Source of the DNA: Candidatus Goldiibacteriota bacterium
GTDB taxonomy: Bacteria > Oederibacteriota > JAAXVQ01
Assembly (NCBI GenBank): GCA_020052235.1
Contig: JAGVPM010000028.1
Location: 1-44,757, forward strand
Direction of reading: 5' to 3'
DNA: 44,757 nt
The notes under the pieces were generated by a model, which saw only the letters and a program-made list of their open reading frames with translations, ran no database searches and was not told where the DNA came from. Of the stretch, positions 7,417-16,430 are shown piece after piece. Both the position numbers and the translations under genes were made by a program. Position 1 is the stretch's first letter. Every line of letters starts with the position of its first letter.

Positions 7417-9114
7417 TCAAAACACCCGCATATCTTTCAGTTCCAACTGCAGCGTCGTAGACCCGTTCCAGGTATTTTCCATCAAATGCCCCGCAATATC
7501 CAGTGGATTTGCAATGTCCAAATCCTGGGCGCGTTCACCCCAGCCGAATCCAATCACATCCAGGGTACGGTTCTTACCGTCGGTTATTTTCAATTTCAAA
7601 TGCCGTTCCCCCACTACCCTGGGCGGAGAGGCCAGCCAAACCTGGGAAGCCGCCAGCAAGGGTCGGCTGTTTTGAAATCCAAAAGGTTCCAGACGCTTGA
7701 TTTCCCGGCAAAAACGCGGGGTCAGATCTCCCAAAGTCACCTGGGCATCGATATGGATCAGGGGCGCCAAATGTTCTTCGGTCAGCCGTTGTTGAGCCGC
7801 CTGCAGCATGGCATCCCGGAACGCGTTTAAATTATCCGAGATCAGGGTCACGCCGACCGCCATTTCATGCCCGCCCCATTTGCACAGAAGCGGCGCCATG
7901 GAATCCAAAACCGCGTGCAGGGGAAATCCCGCCACACTGCGTCCCGATCCCCGCCAGAATCCCTCGTGCTGCGCCAAAACAAAACTGGGACGATGATGGC
8001 GCTCGCAAAGTTTGGATGCAGCCAACCCTAAAACACCCAAGGGCCAATGCGGAGCCGCCACCACCAAAACCTGCGGCAGAGGATCCCAGGCCTCCATTTG
8101 CTCCAAAGCTTCCGCAATAACCGTTTGTTCCATGATTTGACGCTGTGAATTCAATTGATTCAATTGACCGGCTAAATTCTCCGCAGTAGGTTCTGATTGA
8201 GTCATCAACAATTCGTAACTCTGCCGGGCATCGCCGATTCTTCCGGCAGCATTCAGGCGCGGCGCCAATTTAAACGCCAAATCTTGCGAGGTCAACCCGC
8301 CTTTTTCCAAACCGGCAGCTTTAATCAAAGCGCTTAATCCCGGACGGCCGCCGCGGTTAATAACCGCCAATCCGGCCCGGGTTAAAGTACGATTTTCACC
8401 CAGCAAGGGGACCACATCGGCCACCGTGCCCAAGGCCACCAAGTCCAAGTATTTCCGCAACGGCTCATGATTTTCCTCACCCAAAGCATGCGCGGCCGCG
8501 CGAATAACCTGCAACGCCACGCCCACCCCAGCCAAGGCGCGAAACGCTTCAGGTCCGGTAACTTTCGGATCAACCACGGCATGCGCTTCAGGTAAAACCG
8601 AACCCGGTTCGTGGTGATCGGTCACAATGACGGTCAAGCCCCGCCGGCGCGCTTCCCGCACTTCTTCAACCGCCGTAATACCGCAATCCACGGTCACCAA
8701 ATATTTTACGTTTTGTTCCTGCAAGGCATCCAGGCATTTGATGTTCAAACCGTATCCGTCGTTAAGCCGGTCCGGGAGCAGGATCTGAACCACGCCGCCG
8801 CGATCGCGAATGAATTCAGCCATGACCGCCGTAGCGGTAATGCCATCCACATCATAATCACCAAAAACCGCTATCCCAACACGCTCGCGAATGGCTTGGG
8901 CCAAAAGTTCCCCAGCCTGCAAAACACCAGGCAGCTCCCGGTAATTTATCAACCGTGTGCCCGCAGGATCTAAAAAAAACTTTGCAGTTTCGAAGTCACC
9001 TAAGCCGCGGTTAATTAAAATGGACGCAGTTAAAGGAAGCACGTCCAGTGCCTGCGACAATGCAGCCACAATTTCAGGCTCCGGCGCTGGTTTGACCAGC
9101 CAATGTTTTTGCAT
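7417..9114 (-). CDS. recJ: single-stranded-DNA-specific exonuclease RecJ
   Basis: RecJ degrades single-stranded DNA 5' to 3' in recombinational repair and mismatch repair. The 565-residue protein has the DHH phosphoesterase motifs in order: GDYDVDG (85-91), VDCG (142-145) and DHH (166-168). The DHHA1 part carries GRIGDARQSYELL and, later, GFWRGSGRSVAGFPLHAVLD, GGHEMAVG and a C-terminal OB-like domain. The second of two adjacent starts (TTG-ATG) is chosen. The Shine-Dalgarno is weak. A GGGAACGG palindrome and the terminator of the preceding operon lie directly upstream, so recJ should have its own promoter, which I could not identify. Confidence 0.96.
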   Translation of the reverse strand: MQKHWLVKPAPEPEIVAALSQALDVLPLTASILINRGLGDFETAKFFLDPAGTRLINYRELPGVLQAGELLAQAIRERVGIAVFGDYDVDGITATAVMAEFIRDRGGVVQILLPDRLNDGYGLNIKCLDALQEQNVKYLVTVDCGITAVEEVREARRRGLTVIVTDHHEPGSVLPEAHAVVDPKVTGPEAFRALAGVGVALQVIRAAAHALGEENHEPLRKYLDLVALGTVADVVPLLGENRTLTRAGLAVINRGGRPGLSALIKAAGLEKGGLTSQDLAFKLAPRLNAAGRIGDARQSYELLMTQSEPTAENLAGQLNQLNSQRQIMEQTVIAEALEQMEAWDPLPQVLVVAAPHWPLGVLGLAASKLCERHHRPSFVLAQHEGFWRGSGRSVAGFPLHAVLDSMAPLLCKWGGHEMAVGVTLISDNLNAFRDAMLQAAQQRLTEEHLAPLIHIDAQVTLGDLTPRFCREIKRLEPFGFQNSRPLLAASQVWLASPPRVVGERHLKLKITDGKNRTLDVIGFGWGERAQDLDIANPLDIAGHLMENTWNGSTTLQLELKDMRVF

Positions 9115-9149
9115 CAAAATAATAAACCCGCCTTTATCATGCCTGCGTA

Positions 9150-9172
9150 GGGAACGGTTTCAAACCGTTCCC
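9150..9172. repeat. 23-bp palindrome upstream of recJ
   Basis: GGGAACGGTTT (9150-9160) and AAACCGTTCCC (9162-9172) are perfect inverted copies around a single C. It lies in the leader of recJ. It resembles other single-hairpin nomadic repeats of this window in being a nearly perfect palindrome without coding content. Confidence 0.8.
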
Positions 9173-9207
9173 TGCAAAATTCCATCCCTGCAGCAAACGA
9201 CAGCTAT

Positions 9208-9253
9208 AAAAAAACCCCCGCCTTCGCTTCACCTTGAAACGTAGGCAGGGGTT
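9208..9253 (-). terminator. intrinsic terminator of the Hsp70/GspE-like operon
   Basis: On the minus strand AACCCCTGCCT pairs with AGGCGGGGGTT (one mismatch) around a loop of about 20 bases, and the stem is followed by seven T residues (A run 9208-9214). It starts 17 bases after the stop of the GspE/PilB-like gene and ends the five-gene operon. Confidence 0.85.
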
Positions 9254-9269
9254 CAGGAAGCAGTTTAGC

Positions 9270-11102
9270 TCAGCCGGCCACGCGGAGCAATTCCTCGTAC
9301 GAGGTTATGCCCGCCAGCGCTTTGGCTTCCAATTGGGCTTTCATGGAAACGAACCCCGGAACATCCGCCATGGCTTTTTTCAAAACCACGGTAGGCGCTT
9401 TGGCAATAATCGCCTCGCGCACATTATCCGTCACAGGCAGCACTTCAAAAACCGAAACCCGTCCGCGATACCCGGTTTTCGAACAATTCTCACAGCCTTT
9501 GCCGCGGTACAGAACCACTTTTTTACCCGCAGCCTGAGGTCCGAAACGTTTGGCAATATCCGCCGTTGCTTCATAGCTTTCTTTGCATTTCGGACAGATG
9601 ATGCGCACCAAACGTTGATTGACCAAAAGATTCAGGCTTGAACCCAGCAGATACGGTTCCACGCCCATATTGATCAAATACTGAATGGCGCCCAGGGTAT
9701 CGTTGGCGTGCAGGGTGGAAATAATCAAGTGACCCGTCGGCACCGCGTCCAAAACCAACCGCGCGGTTTCAATATCATGCATTTCCCCCACCAGCAAAAC
9801 ATCCGAATCCTGCTCGAGCATGGCGCGCACGCCGTTGGCATATGTAAAACCGCGTTTCTCGATAACTACTACCTGATTAACCCCGGAGAGCGAATAATCC
9901 ACGGGCTCATCCACGGAAGAAACATTTTTTGTAGGATGATTCAAAGCATTCAAGGTGGCATACGCCGTTGTGGTTTTCCCGCTGCCCTTGGGCCCTACGA
10001 TCAAAATCATACCGCTGGGAAGCTGCAATTGCTGGCGGAAAATCTGCAATTGATTGGGCTCCATGCCCACTTTGTCCAAATCCACAATCGGTGTTTCGGC
10101 ATTCAAAATGCGCATCACAATTTTTTCGCCCCAAAGCGTAGGCGCAATCATGATCAGCATGGAAACTTCCTTGCCGGGAATTTTCAACTTTAAGCGGCCT
10201 TGCTGGGCCGTGCGTTTCTCATTGGGATCCATTTCAGCCATGGTTTTTATTTTCGCGGCCAAAGCGGAAGCCAACGTACGCGGAGGAGACTGGACTTCCT
10301 GAAGTATGCCGTCAATGCGCCAGCGAATGCGGAACGACCGTTCATAGGGTTCAAAATGCACATCCGTGGCTCCCACCTTGGTGGCTTCCACCAACACACT
10401 GGTTAAAAAATTCAATACCGGAGTATCGCCGCCCATGGCCGAAGCCGTGGGAATGGCTGAACTTCCGGAGGAAGATGTTTCCGGATACGCTGCCGCCGCC
10501 GAAGCTGCGGACGTAGCCATCGAGGGCACGGAGGGCGCTGACCCGGCGGACGGCATTGAAGCGTGCTGCATGCCCCCCGCATTCATACCCGGTACCGAAG
10601 GCACCGCGCCAAAAGAATCATCCTTGCTTGACGCTTTCACCAATTCACCCGCATCTTCCTCTTTAAATCCAAAATACTTATCCAACGCGGTTTTGATTTC
10701 CTTTTCCGACGTCAACCGCAAATCCAAATCACAATGCGTGGATAATTTGATGTCGTCGGTAACGAAAACATTGCTGGGATCGGCCAGCGCCAAAATTAAA
10801 GTATTCCCCTTTTTCGTAACGGGAATAACATGCTGTGAACGCATTAACTGCTCAGGCAAAAGCTTCAAAACCGCTTGAGAAATATTTTGCATTTCATTGA
10901 GCGGCATGTAGGGAATGCCGAATTGATTGCCCAAAAAGGCGTAAAGCACCTCATGGGTAACATAGCCCTTGCGGACCATGACTTCGCCGACTTTTTCTCC
11001 GGTAACCTTTTGTTCCTGCAGGCATTCCTGAAGTTGATCTTTGGTGATAATCTCTTCGTCCATCAACATTTCGCCGATACGATGGCCTTTTTTAGTTGCC
11101 AT
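9270..11102 (-). CDS. GspE/PilB-type secretion ATPase with altered conserved motifs
   Basis: A 610-residue protein with an N-terminal GSPII_E_N/MshEN-like domain (about 1-145), a Pro/Ala/Ser/Met-rich linker (about 160-225) and a C-terminal hexameric ATPase domain. Walker A is GPKGSGKTT (370-378), the Walker B region is VLLVGEMHD (435-443), the His box is STLHAND, and a tetracysteine zinc site is present (CPKC 503-506, CENC 537-540). Several usual residues differ: the RVSTLPT arginine segment reads LIMIAPT, the EDPVE Asp box reads DEPVD, and GEIRD reads GEMHD. In the family these residues act in catalysis and subunit contact, so activity may be reduced or specialised. It is the last gene of an operon with Hsp70, J-protein, pseudo-cyclase and PQQ genes; no pilin or GspF-like gene is nearby. 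AGGGAGGAA precedes the ATG. Confidence 0.9.
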   Translation of the reverse strand: MATKKGHRIGEMLMDEEIITKDQLQECLQEQKVTGEKVGEVMVRKGYVTHEVLYAFLGNQFGIPYMPLNEMQNISQAVLKLLPEQLMRSQHVIPVTKKGNTLILALADPSNVFVTDDIKLSTHCDLDLRLTSEKEIKTALDKYFGFKEEDAGELVKASSKDDSFGAVPSVPGMNAGGMQHASMPSAGSAPSVPSMATSAASAAAAYPETSSSGSSAIPTASAMGGDTPVLNFLTSVLVEATKVGATDVHFEPYERSFRIRWRIDGILQEVQSPPRTLASALAAKIKTMAEMDPNEKRTAQQGRLKLKIPGKEVSMLIMIAPTLWGEKIVMRILNAETPIVDLDKVGMEPNQLQIFRQQLQLPSGMILIVGPKGSGKTTTAYATLNALNHPTKNVSSVDEPVDYSLSGVNQVVVIEKRGFTYANGVRAMLEQDSDVLLVGEMHDIETARLVLDAVPTGHLIISTLHANDTLGAIQYLINMGVEPYLLGSSLNLLVNQRLVRIICPKCKESYEATADIAKRFGPQAAGKKVVLYRGKGCENCSKTGYRGRVSVFEVLPVTDNVREAIIAKAPTVVLKKAMADVPGFVSMKAQLEAKALAGITSYEELLRVAG

Positions 11103-11141
11103 GGAACTTCCTCCCTAAGCCTAGTGGAATCGTTTGCGCTT

Positions 11142-12839
11142 TTAGCTTCCGAACAATCCGAACAGCCCTTTTTTCTTTTCGTTTTTCTTGACTTCACCTG
11201 CATCCTCGGGGCCTTCAGGCTTGGCGGCCTGAGTGTATTCGCCTTTTTTCCCGCCCCTGGCATCCCCGGAATCCGCAGGCCGATTTTTCGCCGTGGATTG
11301 TTCCTGGGAATATTGGGAAATTTCAGCCTGCGACAGCCCTGAATTGGGTGTGATCTTAATGGCCTGTTCTTTGCCCGTGGCCAAATCCGTGGCCGACACG
11401 CGCACGATGCCGTTGGCATCCACATCAAACGCCACTTCAATCTGAGGTATCTCGCGGGGGGCCGGAGGAATGCCGACCAAATCAAACGTACCGATCAGTT
11501 TGTTGTCCGCGGCCATGGGTTTTTCGCCCTGATAGACTTGAATACGGACAAATGTCTGATTGTCCTTGGCGGTCGAGAAAATCTCGCTCTTGCGGATCGG
11601 AATGGTGGAGTTTTTTTCCACAATTTTCGAAAACATGCCGCCCTCGGTGCGGATGCCCAATGAGAACGGCGTTACATCCAGCAGCAGAATATCCCGGATA
11701 TTGCCCTTCAGCACCGAAGCTTGAATGGCTGCGCCGGCTGCCACGGATTCATCGGGATTGACTCCCGGGAACGGATCTTTGCCGAACATGTGCCGGACCA
11801 CTTCGCGAACCCTAGGCATGCGGGTCATGCCGCCGACCAAGACCACTTCATCAATGTCATTGGCGCGCAAACCCGAATCATGCAACGCCTGCTCGCAGGG
11901 GAGCAACGTAGCGTCCACCAAATCCTTGGTCAGCTCTTCCAATTTTGGCCGCGTCAGTTTGGCTGCCAAGTGTTTGGGGCCTGATGAATCCGAAGCAATA
12001 AACGGCAGGGTTATTTCCGCCAATGGTTTCTCGGACAATTCGCATTTGGCTTTCTCCGCCACTTCCTTCAACCGCTGCAGCGCAATCCGGTCTTTGCGCA
12101 AATCAATGTTCTCTTTGCTCATAAAATCATTGATCAGCCATTCAATCACGCGCTGATCAAAGTCATCACCGCCCAAATGGGTATCGCCGCAGGTGGCTTT
12201 GACTTCAAACACGCCATTGCCCAATTCCAGAATGCTCAAATCAAACGTCCCGCCGCCCAAGTCGTAAACGGCAATTTTGCGTTTGGTTTTACGGTCAAAC
12301 CCGGCTGCCAAAGAAGCGGCCGTCGGTTCATTGATAATGCGCAAAACATCCAACCCGGCAATTTTACCCGCATCTTTGGTGGCCTGGCGCTGGCTGTCAT
12401 TAAAATAGGCCGGACAGGTGATGACGGCCTTCTCCACCACTTCCCCCAGGAAATTCTCGGCATCCCGTTTCATTTTCGCCAAAATCATGGCGGAAATTTC
12501 CGGCGGCGAATAATCGCGGTTGCGGATCCGGACGCGGACATCGCCGTTGGCCGAAGTGACCAGTTGATACGGAACCAATTCCCGGTCTTTTTGCACGGCC
12601 GGATCGGTTAATTTCAATCCCATGAACCGTTTGACGGAAAAAACCGTCGATTCCGGATTAATCACTTCCTGGCGTTTGGCAGGCTCGCCTACGACCCATT
12701 CCCCGGTTTTTAAAAAGCTGACAACCGAGGGGGTGGTGCGCATGCCTTCGGCATTAGGAATAATCACCAGTTCGTTTTCCTGCATAATCGCCCCGCAAGA
12801 ATTGGTCGTCCCCAAATCTATACCGATGATTTTTGACAT
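11142..12839 (-). CDS. Hsp70 (DnaK-like) chaperone lacking the helical lid
   Basis: The start is the ATG at 12839 ([14 protein letters not shown]), giving 565 residues. The ATPase domain is intact: IDLGTTNS (7-14), Lys70, [12 protein letters not shown] (169-180), DLGGGTFD (193-200) and [11 protein letters not shown]. The interdomain linker LLLDVTP (385-391) and beta substrate-binding domain (about 392-500) are present. The alpha-helical lid of DnaK is absent: after residue about 505 there is only a charged, Gly/Pro-rich tail ending in [15 protein letters not shown]. The basic-hydrophobic end could bind a membrane or partner. A J-domain gene lies 27 bases upstream and is its likely co-chaperone. 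No grpE is present. This is a paralogue rather than housekeeping DnaK, judged by length and context. Confidence 0.93.
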   Translation of the reverse strand: MSKIIGIDLGTTNSCGAIMQENELVIIPNAEGMRTTPSVVSFLKTGEWVVGEPAKRQEVINPESTVFSVKRFMGLKLTDPAVQKDRELVPYQLVTSANGDVRVRIRNRDYSPPEISAMILAKMKRDAENFLGEVVEKAVITCPAYFNDSQRQATKDAGKIAGLDVLRIINEPTAASLAAGFDRKTKRKIAVYDLGGGTFDLSILELGNGVFEVKATCGDTHLGGDDFDQRVIEWLINDFMSKENIDLRKDRIALQRLKEVAEKAKCELSEKPLAEITLPFIASDSSGPKHLAAKLTRPKLEELTKDLVDATLLPCEQALHDSGLRANDIDEVVLVGGMTRMPRVREVVRHMFGKDPFPGVNPDESVAAGAAIQASVLKGNIRDILLLDVTPFSLGIRTEGGMFSKIVEKNSTIPIRKSEIFSTAKDNQTFVRIQVYQGEKPMAADNKLIGTFDLVGIPPAPREIPQIEVAFDVDANGIVRVSATDLATGKEQAIKITPNSGLSQAEISQYSQEQSTAKNRPADSGDARGGKKGEYTQAAKPEGPEDAGEVKKNEKKKGLFGLFGS

Positions 12840-12866
12840 TCGAACCAACCTTCCCTTTCTAAATGG

Positions 12867-13406
12867 TTAACCCTTCAATTCATCCAAACGGCGGATGGTG
12901 CGCCTGATTTCCTGATCGTTCGCGTTCATTTCCTGAACCCGGTGAAAATACGAACGGGCTTCAACATATTTTTTCATATCCACCAAGCATAAGCCGATGT
13001 TGTACAATGCTTCCGGAAACCCGGCCCACATGCCGACCGCTTCCTGAAATTTCAACATGGCTTTGGATTTTTGTTTGGTAAACAACGCCACTCCGGCGTT
13101 AAAACGCAAAAGCGCATCTTCCCATTGTTTTTTCTTTTTCTTCTGGAAAAAATAAAATTTCCGCTCCGCCGCATGTTTCTTCATTGGGCAATAAATTTGA
13201 AAATTATGCAATTTGCGTTTTTCCGCATCCGATAAACACCGGAAAGCTTCCACCACCTTGGCGGTCATTTGGTGGGCCCAATCCGCCCGGTCGGGATTAT
13301 GGTCCGGATGATATTTATACAACAGCATCCGGTAGGAATTTTCAATGTCCTCGGTGGTCGCAGCCGGATAGACTTCCAAAATCTCATAATAATTTTTTTC
13401 GTTCAC
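12867..13406 (-). CDS. J-domain protein with C-terminal TPR-like repeats
   Basis: A 179-residue protein starting at a GTG. Residues 4-68 form a J domain (NYYEILEVYPAATTEDIENS) with the HPD motif at 33-35, which stimulates Hsp70 ATPase. A basic stretch (FFQKKKKKQWEDALLRF, about 85-100) leads to TPR-like helices to the end (ALYNIGLCLVDMKKYVEARSYF). It lacks the Gly/Phe-rich, zinc-finger and client-binding parts of DnaJ, so it probably recruits the neighbouring lidless Hsp70 to a specific partner through its TPR part. Gaps of 24 and 27 bases to its neighbours place it within the operon. Confidence 0.93.
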   Translation of the reverse strand: MNEKNYYEILEVYPAATTEDIENSYRMLLYKYHPDHNPDRADWAHQMTAKVVEAFRCLSDAEKRKLHNFQIYCPMKKHAAERKFYFFQKKKKKQWEDALLRFNAGVALFTKQKSKAMLKFQEAVGMWAGFPEALYNIGLCLVDMKKYVEARSYFHRVQEMNANDQEIRRTIRRLDELKG

Positions 13407-13430
13407 GCGCCCCCGCCCTTAGATAACGTA

Positions 13431-14888
13431 TTAAAACTTCGCCCCGGTGATCCGGTATACTTCCAGCATCTCCCCGGTATCGGGCATTTGCAATTCTTCC
13501 ACTTTTTCTCCGCGCACCAAATTGGTCACCCTTTGAAAAACATTGCCCGCAACCATGACCATGGATACGGGTTGCGTGCTCATTTTCTGGGTAAACGACA
13601 AATAATCCCGGATCACTTCCATGGACGCAAATCCCTTGGGAGTCAGCATGGAGCCTTCCGCTTCCCCCAAGGTCACTGCCGAGGAAATATACAGCGGGGT
13701 CTCGTTGCGCTGCACCCGGCCTTTATTAATCTCGGCCAAGGTTTTCTGCATGGAGACCGCGGTTAAAATCGCGCGCCGGTCATCGTCGGTATGCGCCGCC
13801 GGGATTCCAAAAACCACCACAAACATGGTTTCAGTCAATTTATAAACCTGGCCTTCGTATTCAAAAATTGTCGACATATACTTCCGGAAATAATGATCCA
13901 GCGAGGAAGCCAGCCCCGCCGCTTCCTGCGAGGTGGCATTCTGCGCCAATTGGGTTAAATCGGCGAACAACAGCGCCACGGAGTGGCGTTTGCCTGCGGC
14001 GGATTGCAACGCCAAGGCGTTGGCGTCGACAAAGCGTTCCTGGGCTTCCTTGGTGATATACAATTGAAACGATTCCTTGATTTTGTTCACTTCTTTCAAT
14101 TCATCGGCCACCACATCAAAAGCGTCCTTGATGCGGACTTTTTCCTTCAAGTCCTGGACCATCAAATTAAAGCTCTCGGTCAGCAGTCCGATTTCATCTT
14201 TGCTGATGACCGGCGCGGCAACACCCAAATCACCTTGGGCTACTTTGGCCATGGCCGCGGTTAAATCTTCAATGGGTTTGGTGACGGTTTTGCCCAGCCA
14301 CATGGCTCCCACAAAACCAACCACCATCATCAGCAGGGTAAGCAATATGTTCCGCACCTGCGCCCACATGATGTCCCGCTTTAATGCCAATAAGGAAAAC
14401 CGGATATTGACGGTGGCAAACCGGGTGTCTTCCACCACGATATCGCCGGCGATTTTCGCCGTATTTCCGGCCGGGAATTTGTATTGCACCAATTGATTCA
14501 AACTTTCCATGGATTCATCCAGCGAAAGTTTCGGATCGAGTTTACGGACACTTTCGGGATTGAGCGTAAACGCCTTAACTTCCCCGTCGTTGGTGACAAT
14601 GGAAATATACAAGATGTTGGAATCCAAGTTGCGGATAACTTTGATGAACTCGCGAAAGATCGGCCAAGCCACGCTCTCGCCGGCCAAGGGCTCGATGAGT
14701 TTTAGGGCCGCCACCATGTTGGCGACATCGGTCATGCGCTTGTCCATTTCCATGGTCTTAAGGCGCGCTTCCTGGTAAATGGTAAAATACGAAACCGCGC
14801 CCATGATCAACGCGACCAAGGTAATAATCAGCACGGTGATTTTCAGCGCCAGTCCGAATTGAGCTTTCTTTTTATTTTCGATCGGCAT
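13431..14888 (-). CDS. membrane sensor with HAMP and degenerate class III cyclase domain
   Basis: A 485-residue inner-membrane protein: transmembrane helix (about 14-36), extracytoplasmic sensor (about 38-178), second helix (181-199), HAMP domain (about 197-250, TKPIEDLTAAMAKVAQGDLG and DEIGLLTESFNLM) and a class III adenylate/guanylate cyclase-like domain (about 300-440). LLFADLTQLA keeps the first metal-site Asp (310). The second metal-site loop, usually KFIGDAIMAVFG, reads KLTETMFVVVFG, so the second Asp is replaced by Thr354. The later Gly-rich loop that usually contains GN is also altered. It is therefore likely a non-catalytic signalling or scaffold domain. It starts 13 bases after the PQQ-lipoprotein gene stops, so the two may form an envelope-to-cytoplasm pair. 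Confidence 0.9.
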   Translation of the reverse strand: MPIENKKKAQFGLALKITVLIITLVALIMGAVSYFTIYQEARLKTMEMDKRMTDVANMVAALKLIEPLAGESVAWPIFREFIKVIRNLDSNILYISIVTNDGEVKAFTLNPESVRKLDPKLSLDESMESLNQLVQYKFPAGNTAKIAGDIVVEDTRFATVNIRFSLLALKRDIMWAQVRNILLTLLMMVVGFVGAMWLGKTVTKPIEDLTAAMAKVAQGDLGVAAPVISKDEIGLLTESFNLMVQDLKEKVRIKDAFDVVADELKEVNKIKESFQLYITKEAQERFVDANALALQSAAGKRHSVALLFADLTQLAQNATSQEAAGLASSLDHYFRKYMSTIFEYEGQVYKLTETMFVVVFGIPAAHTDDDRRAILTAVSMQKTLAEINKGRVQRNETPLYISSAVTLGEAEGSMLTPKGFASMEVIRDYLSFTQKMSTQPVSMVMVAGNVFQRVTNLVRGEKVEELQMPDTGEMLEVYRITGAKF

Positions 14889-14901
14889 GAATTCTCGGCT
14901 C

Positions 14902-16314
14902 CTATTGGGCTATTGCCGTAAATGCATACACACTGCGGTCAAACGAGCCAATGACCAACAACCCGTCCGCGATAACCGGGGACGAATCCACGCCTCCGCC
15001 CGAGGCATAGGTCCATTTTTGTGATCCATCCTGGGCGCGCAAGGCAAACAGCGTATTTCCCGATCCCACGTAGACATTGGCGCCAAACTCCACCGGGGAA
15101 GACGTAATTTTTCCCTTCAGTTTGGTTTTCCAGCGAATCGCACCCGTTTCGCTGTTAAGGGCATACAGGTTCATGTCATTGGCGCCGACAAAAAGGTATT
15201 TGCCGGATAAACACGGCGATGAGGAAACCCATCCCCCGGCCGCGCATTTCCAAGCTAATTCGCCGTTGGCCATATTCAAGGCATAAATGTTTTTATCATC
15301 CGAGCCGAAATATACCTTATCCTCGCCCACGGCCGCGGTTGAAAAAATCCGGCTGCCCGTGGCAAAGGACCATTTCGGTTCGCCGGAAGCCGCATCCAGT
15401 GCGTAAAATGTTTTTCCCAAGGTGCCGATAAACACCATGCCGTTTTGCACTTTGGGGCTGGCGGCAATAGGGCCGTCGGTTTTACGTTTCCAGGCCATGG
15501 CGCCGTTGGCCTCGCTGAATGCATATACATTCCCATCCATGGAACCCACAAAAACAAAACCCCCAGCCACGGCCGGAGAGGAAAAATGCACGGGGCCACC
15601 GGTCATGGCACGCCAAAGCAATGCTCCGGTTTTGGCATTCAAACAGTAAAGATACGTATCATCCGAGCCTATAAAAACCTTGCCGTTAACCACGGCCGGA
15701 GAGGATGATACCGGCCCGCCGGTTTGTTTTTCCCATATCGGGCGCCCATCTTTGGCATTGATGGCATATACATTATTGTCATTGGAACCAATGTAAATCA
15801 CACCCCCAACGATGGCGGCCGAACCGTCAACTTTTTCTCCCGTGCGGTATTTCCATTGCAGGTCCAAGGGAATGGTAAACGTTGCGCCGCCGGCAGGCCT
15901 GCTTTTTTCATTTTGGCGGAACATGGGCCATCCGCTGTTGGACCCGCCGGAAAAAACGGGAACCGCGGCTTTAACCGGAGCTTGGGCAGCAGTTCCGGCC
16001 GAAGCTGCCGGCACGGATTGAATTTGATTTTGCACGGCCGCAATTTGCTGTTCGATTTTCTGGACTTCTTTTCTTGATTGGGGAGCATCGCTGGAACGCA
16101 CGCGCGCCAAGCTGGCCTGCAATTCTTCCAGGCGTTTTTTTTGTTCTGCAATGATTTTTTCTTGTTCTGCGGCTTTTTGTTGTGTTTGGGCATTGCCCGA
16201 GACATTGAATTGAATTTTAATTTCTTTTTCTTGGGCCGATTGACCGCACCCGCCGATAAAAATCATGATTCCGAACGTGAGGAGCAATAACCATTGCGTG
16301 TTTTTTGATGTCAT
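14902..16314 (-). CDS. PQQ-type beta-propeller lipoprotein with coiled-coil stalk
   Basis: The start is the ATG at 16314 (MTSKNTQWLLLL) with GAGGTG upstream, giving 470 residues. A signal peptide ends in a lipobox IGGC with Cys23, so the protein is probably a lipoprotein. A Gln/Glu/Lys-rich coiled coil (about 40-100) and a Ala/Pro linker lead to a propeller (about 145-470) made of repeats of the type VYAIN-x-DG-x-x-W-x-x-x-TGG-x-x-x-SSP-x-x-x-x-x-x-VFIGS. The fold resembles BamB and quinoprotein propellers; I see no reason to assume a bound PQQ cofactor. It is the first gene of the operon, behind the promoter at 16357-16386. BamB-like scaffolding is possible, but bamA is elsewhere and the operon context points to a different partner. 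Confidence 0.9.
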   Translation of the reverse strand: MTSKNTQWLLLLTFGIMIFIGGCGQSAQEKEIKIQFNVSGNAQTQQKAAEQEKIIAEQKKRLEELQASLARVRSSDAPQSRKEVQKIEQQIAAVQNQIQSVPAASAGTAAQAPVKAAVPVFSGGSNSGWPMFRQNEKSRPAGGATFTIPLDLQWKYRTGEKVDGSAAIVGGVIYIGSNDNNVYAINAKDGRPIWEKQTGGPVSSSPAVVNGKVFIGSDDTYLYCLNAKTGALLWRAMTGGPVHFSSPAVAGGFVFVGSMDGNVYAFSEANGAMAWKRKTDGPIAASPKVQNGMVFIGTLGKTFYALDAASGEPKWSFATGSRIFSTAAVGEDKVYFGSDDKNIYALNMANGELAWKCAAGGWVSSSPCLSGKYLFVGANDMNLYALNSETGAIRWKTKLKGKITSSPVEFGANVYVGSGNTLFALRAQDGSQKWTYASGGGVDSSPVIADGLLVIGSFDRSVYAFTAIAQ

Positions 16315-16356
16315 GAGTCGCACCTCGTGGAAATGGTAGAAAATCAAATTTGTTTG

Positions 16357-16386
16357 ATAATATCATTCCAAGATTCGGCTTGTCAA
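16357..16386 (-). promoter_or_regulatory. sigma70-type promoter of the five-gene operon
   Basis: On the minus strand TTGACA (16381-16386) and TATTAT (16357-16362) are separated by 18 bases, 43 bases upstream of the PQQ-lipoprotein ATG. The -35 box is a perfect consensus match and the -10 box has five of six. Confidence 0.75.
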
Positions 16387-16430
16387 TGTTGAACTTTTAT
16401 ATATTTTGTTAAATATTTATTACGCAATGA

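Noticed and set aside
14902-16314. BamB (beta-propeller subunit of the BAM complex)
   Set aside because: The fold is similar, but the coiled-coil stalk and the operon with HAMP, J, Hsp70 and GspE-like genes do not fit; BamB cannot be fully excluded.
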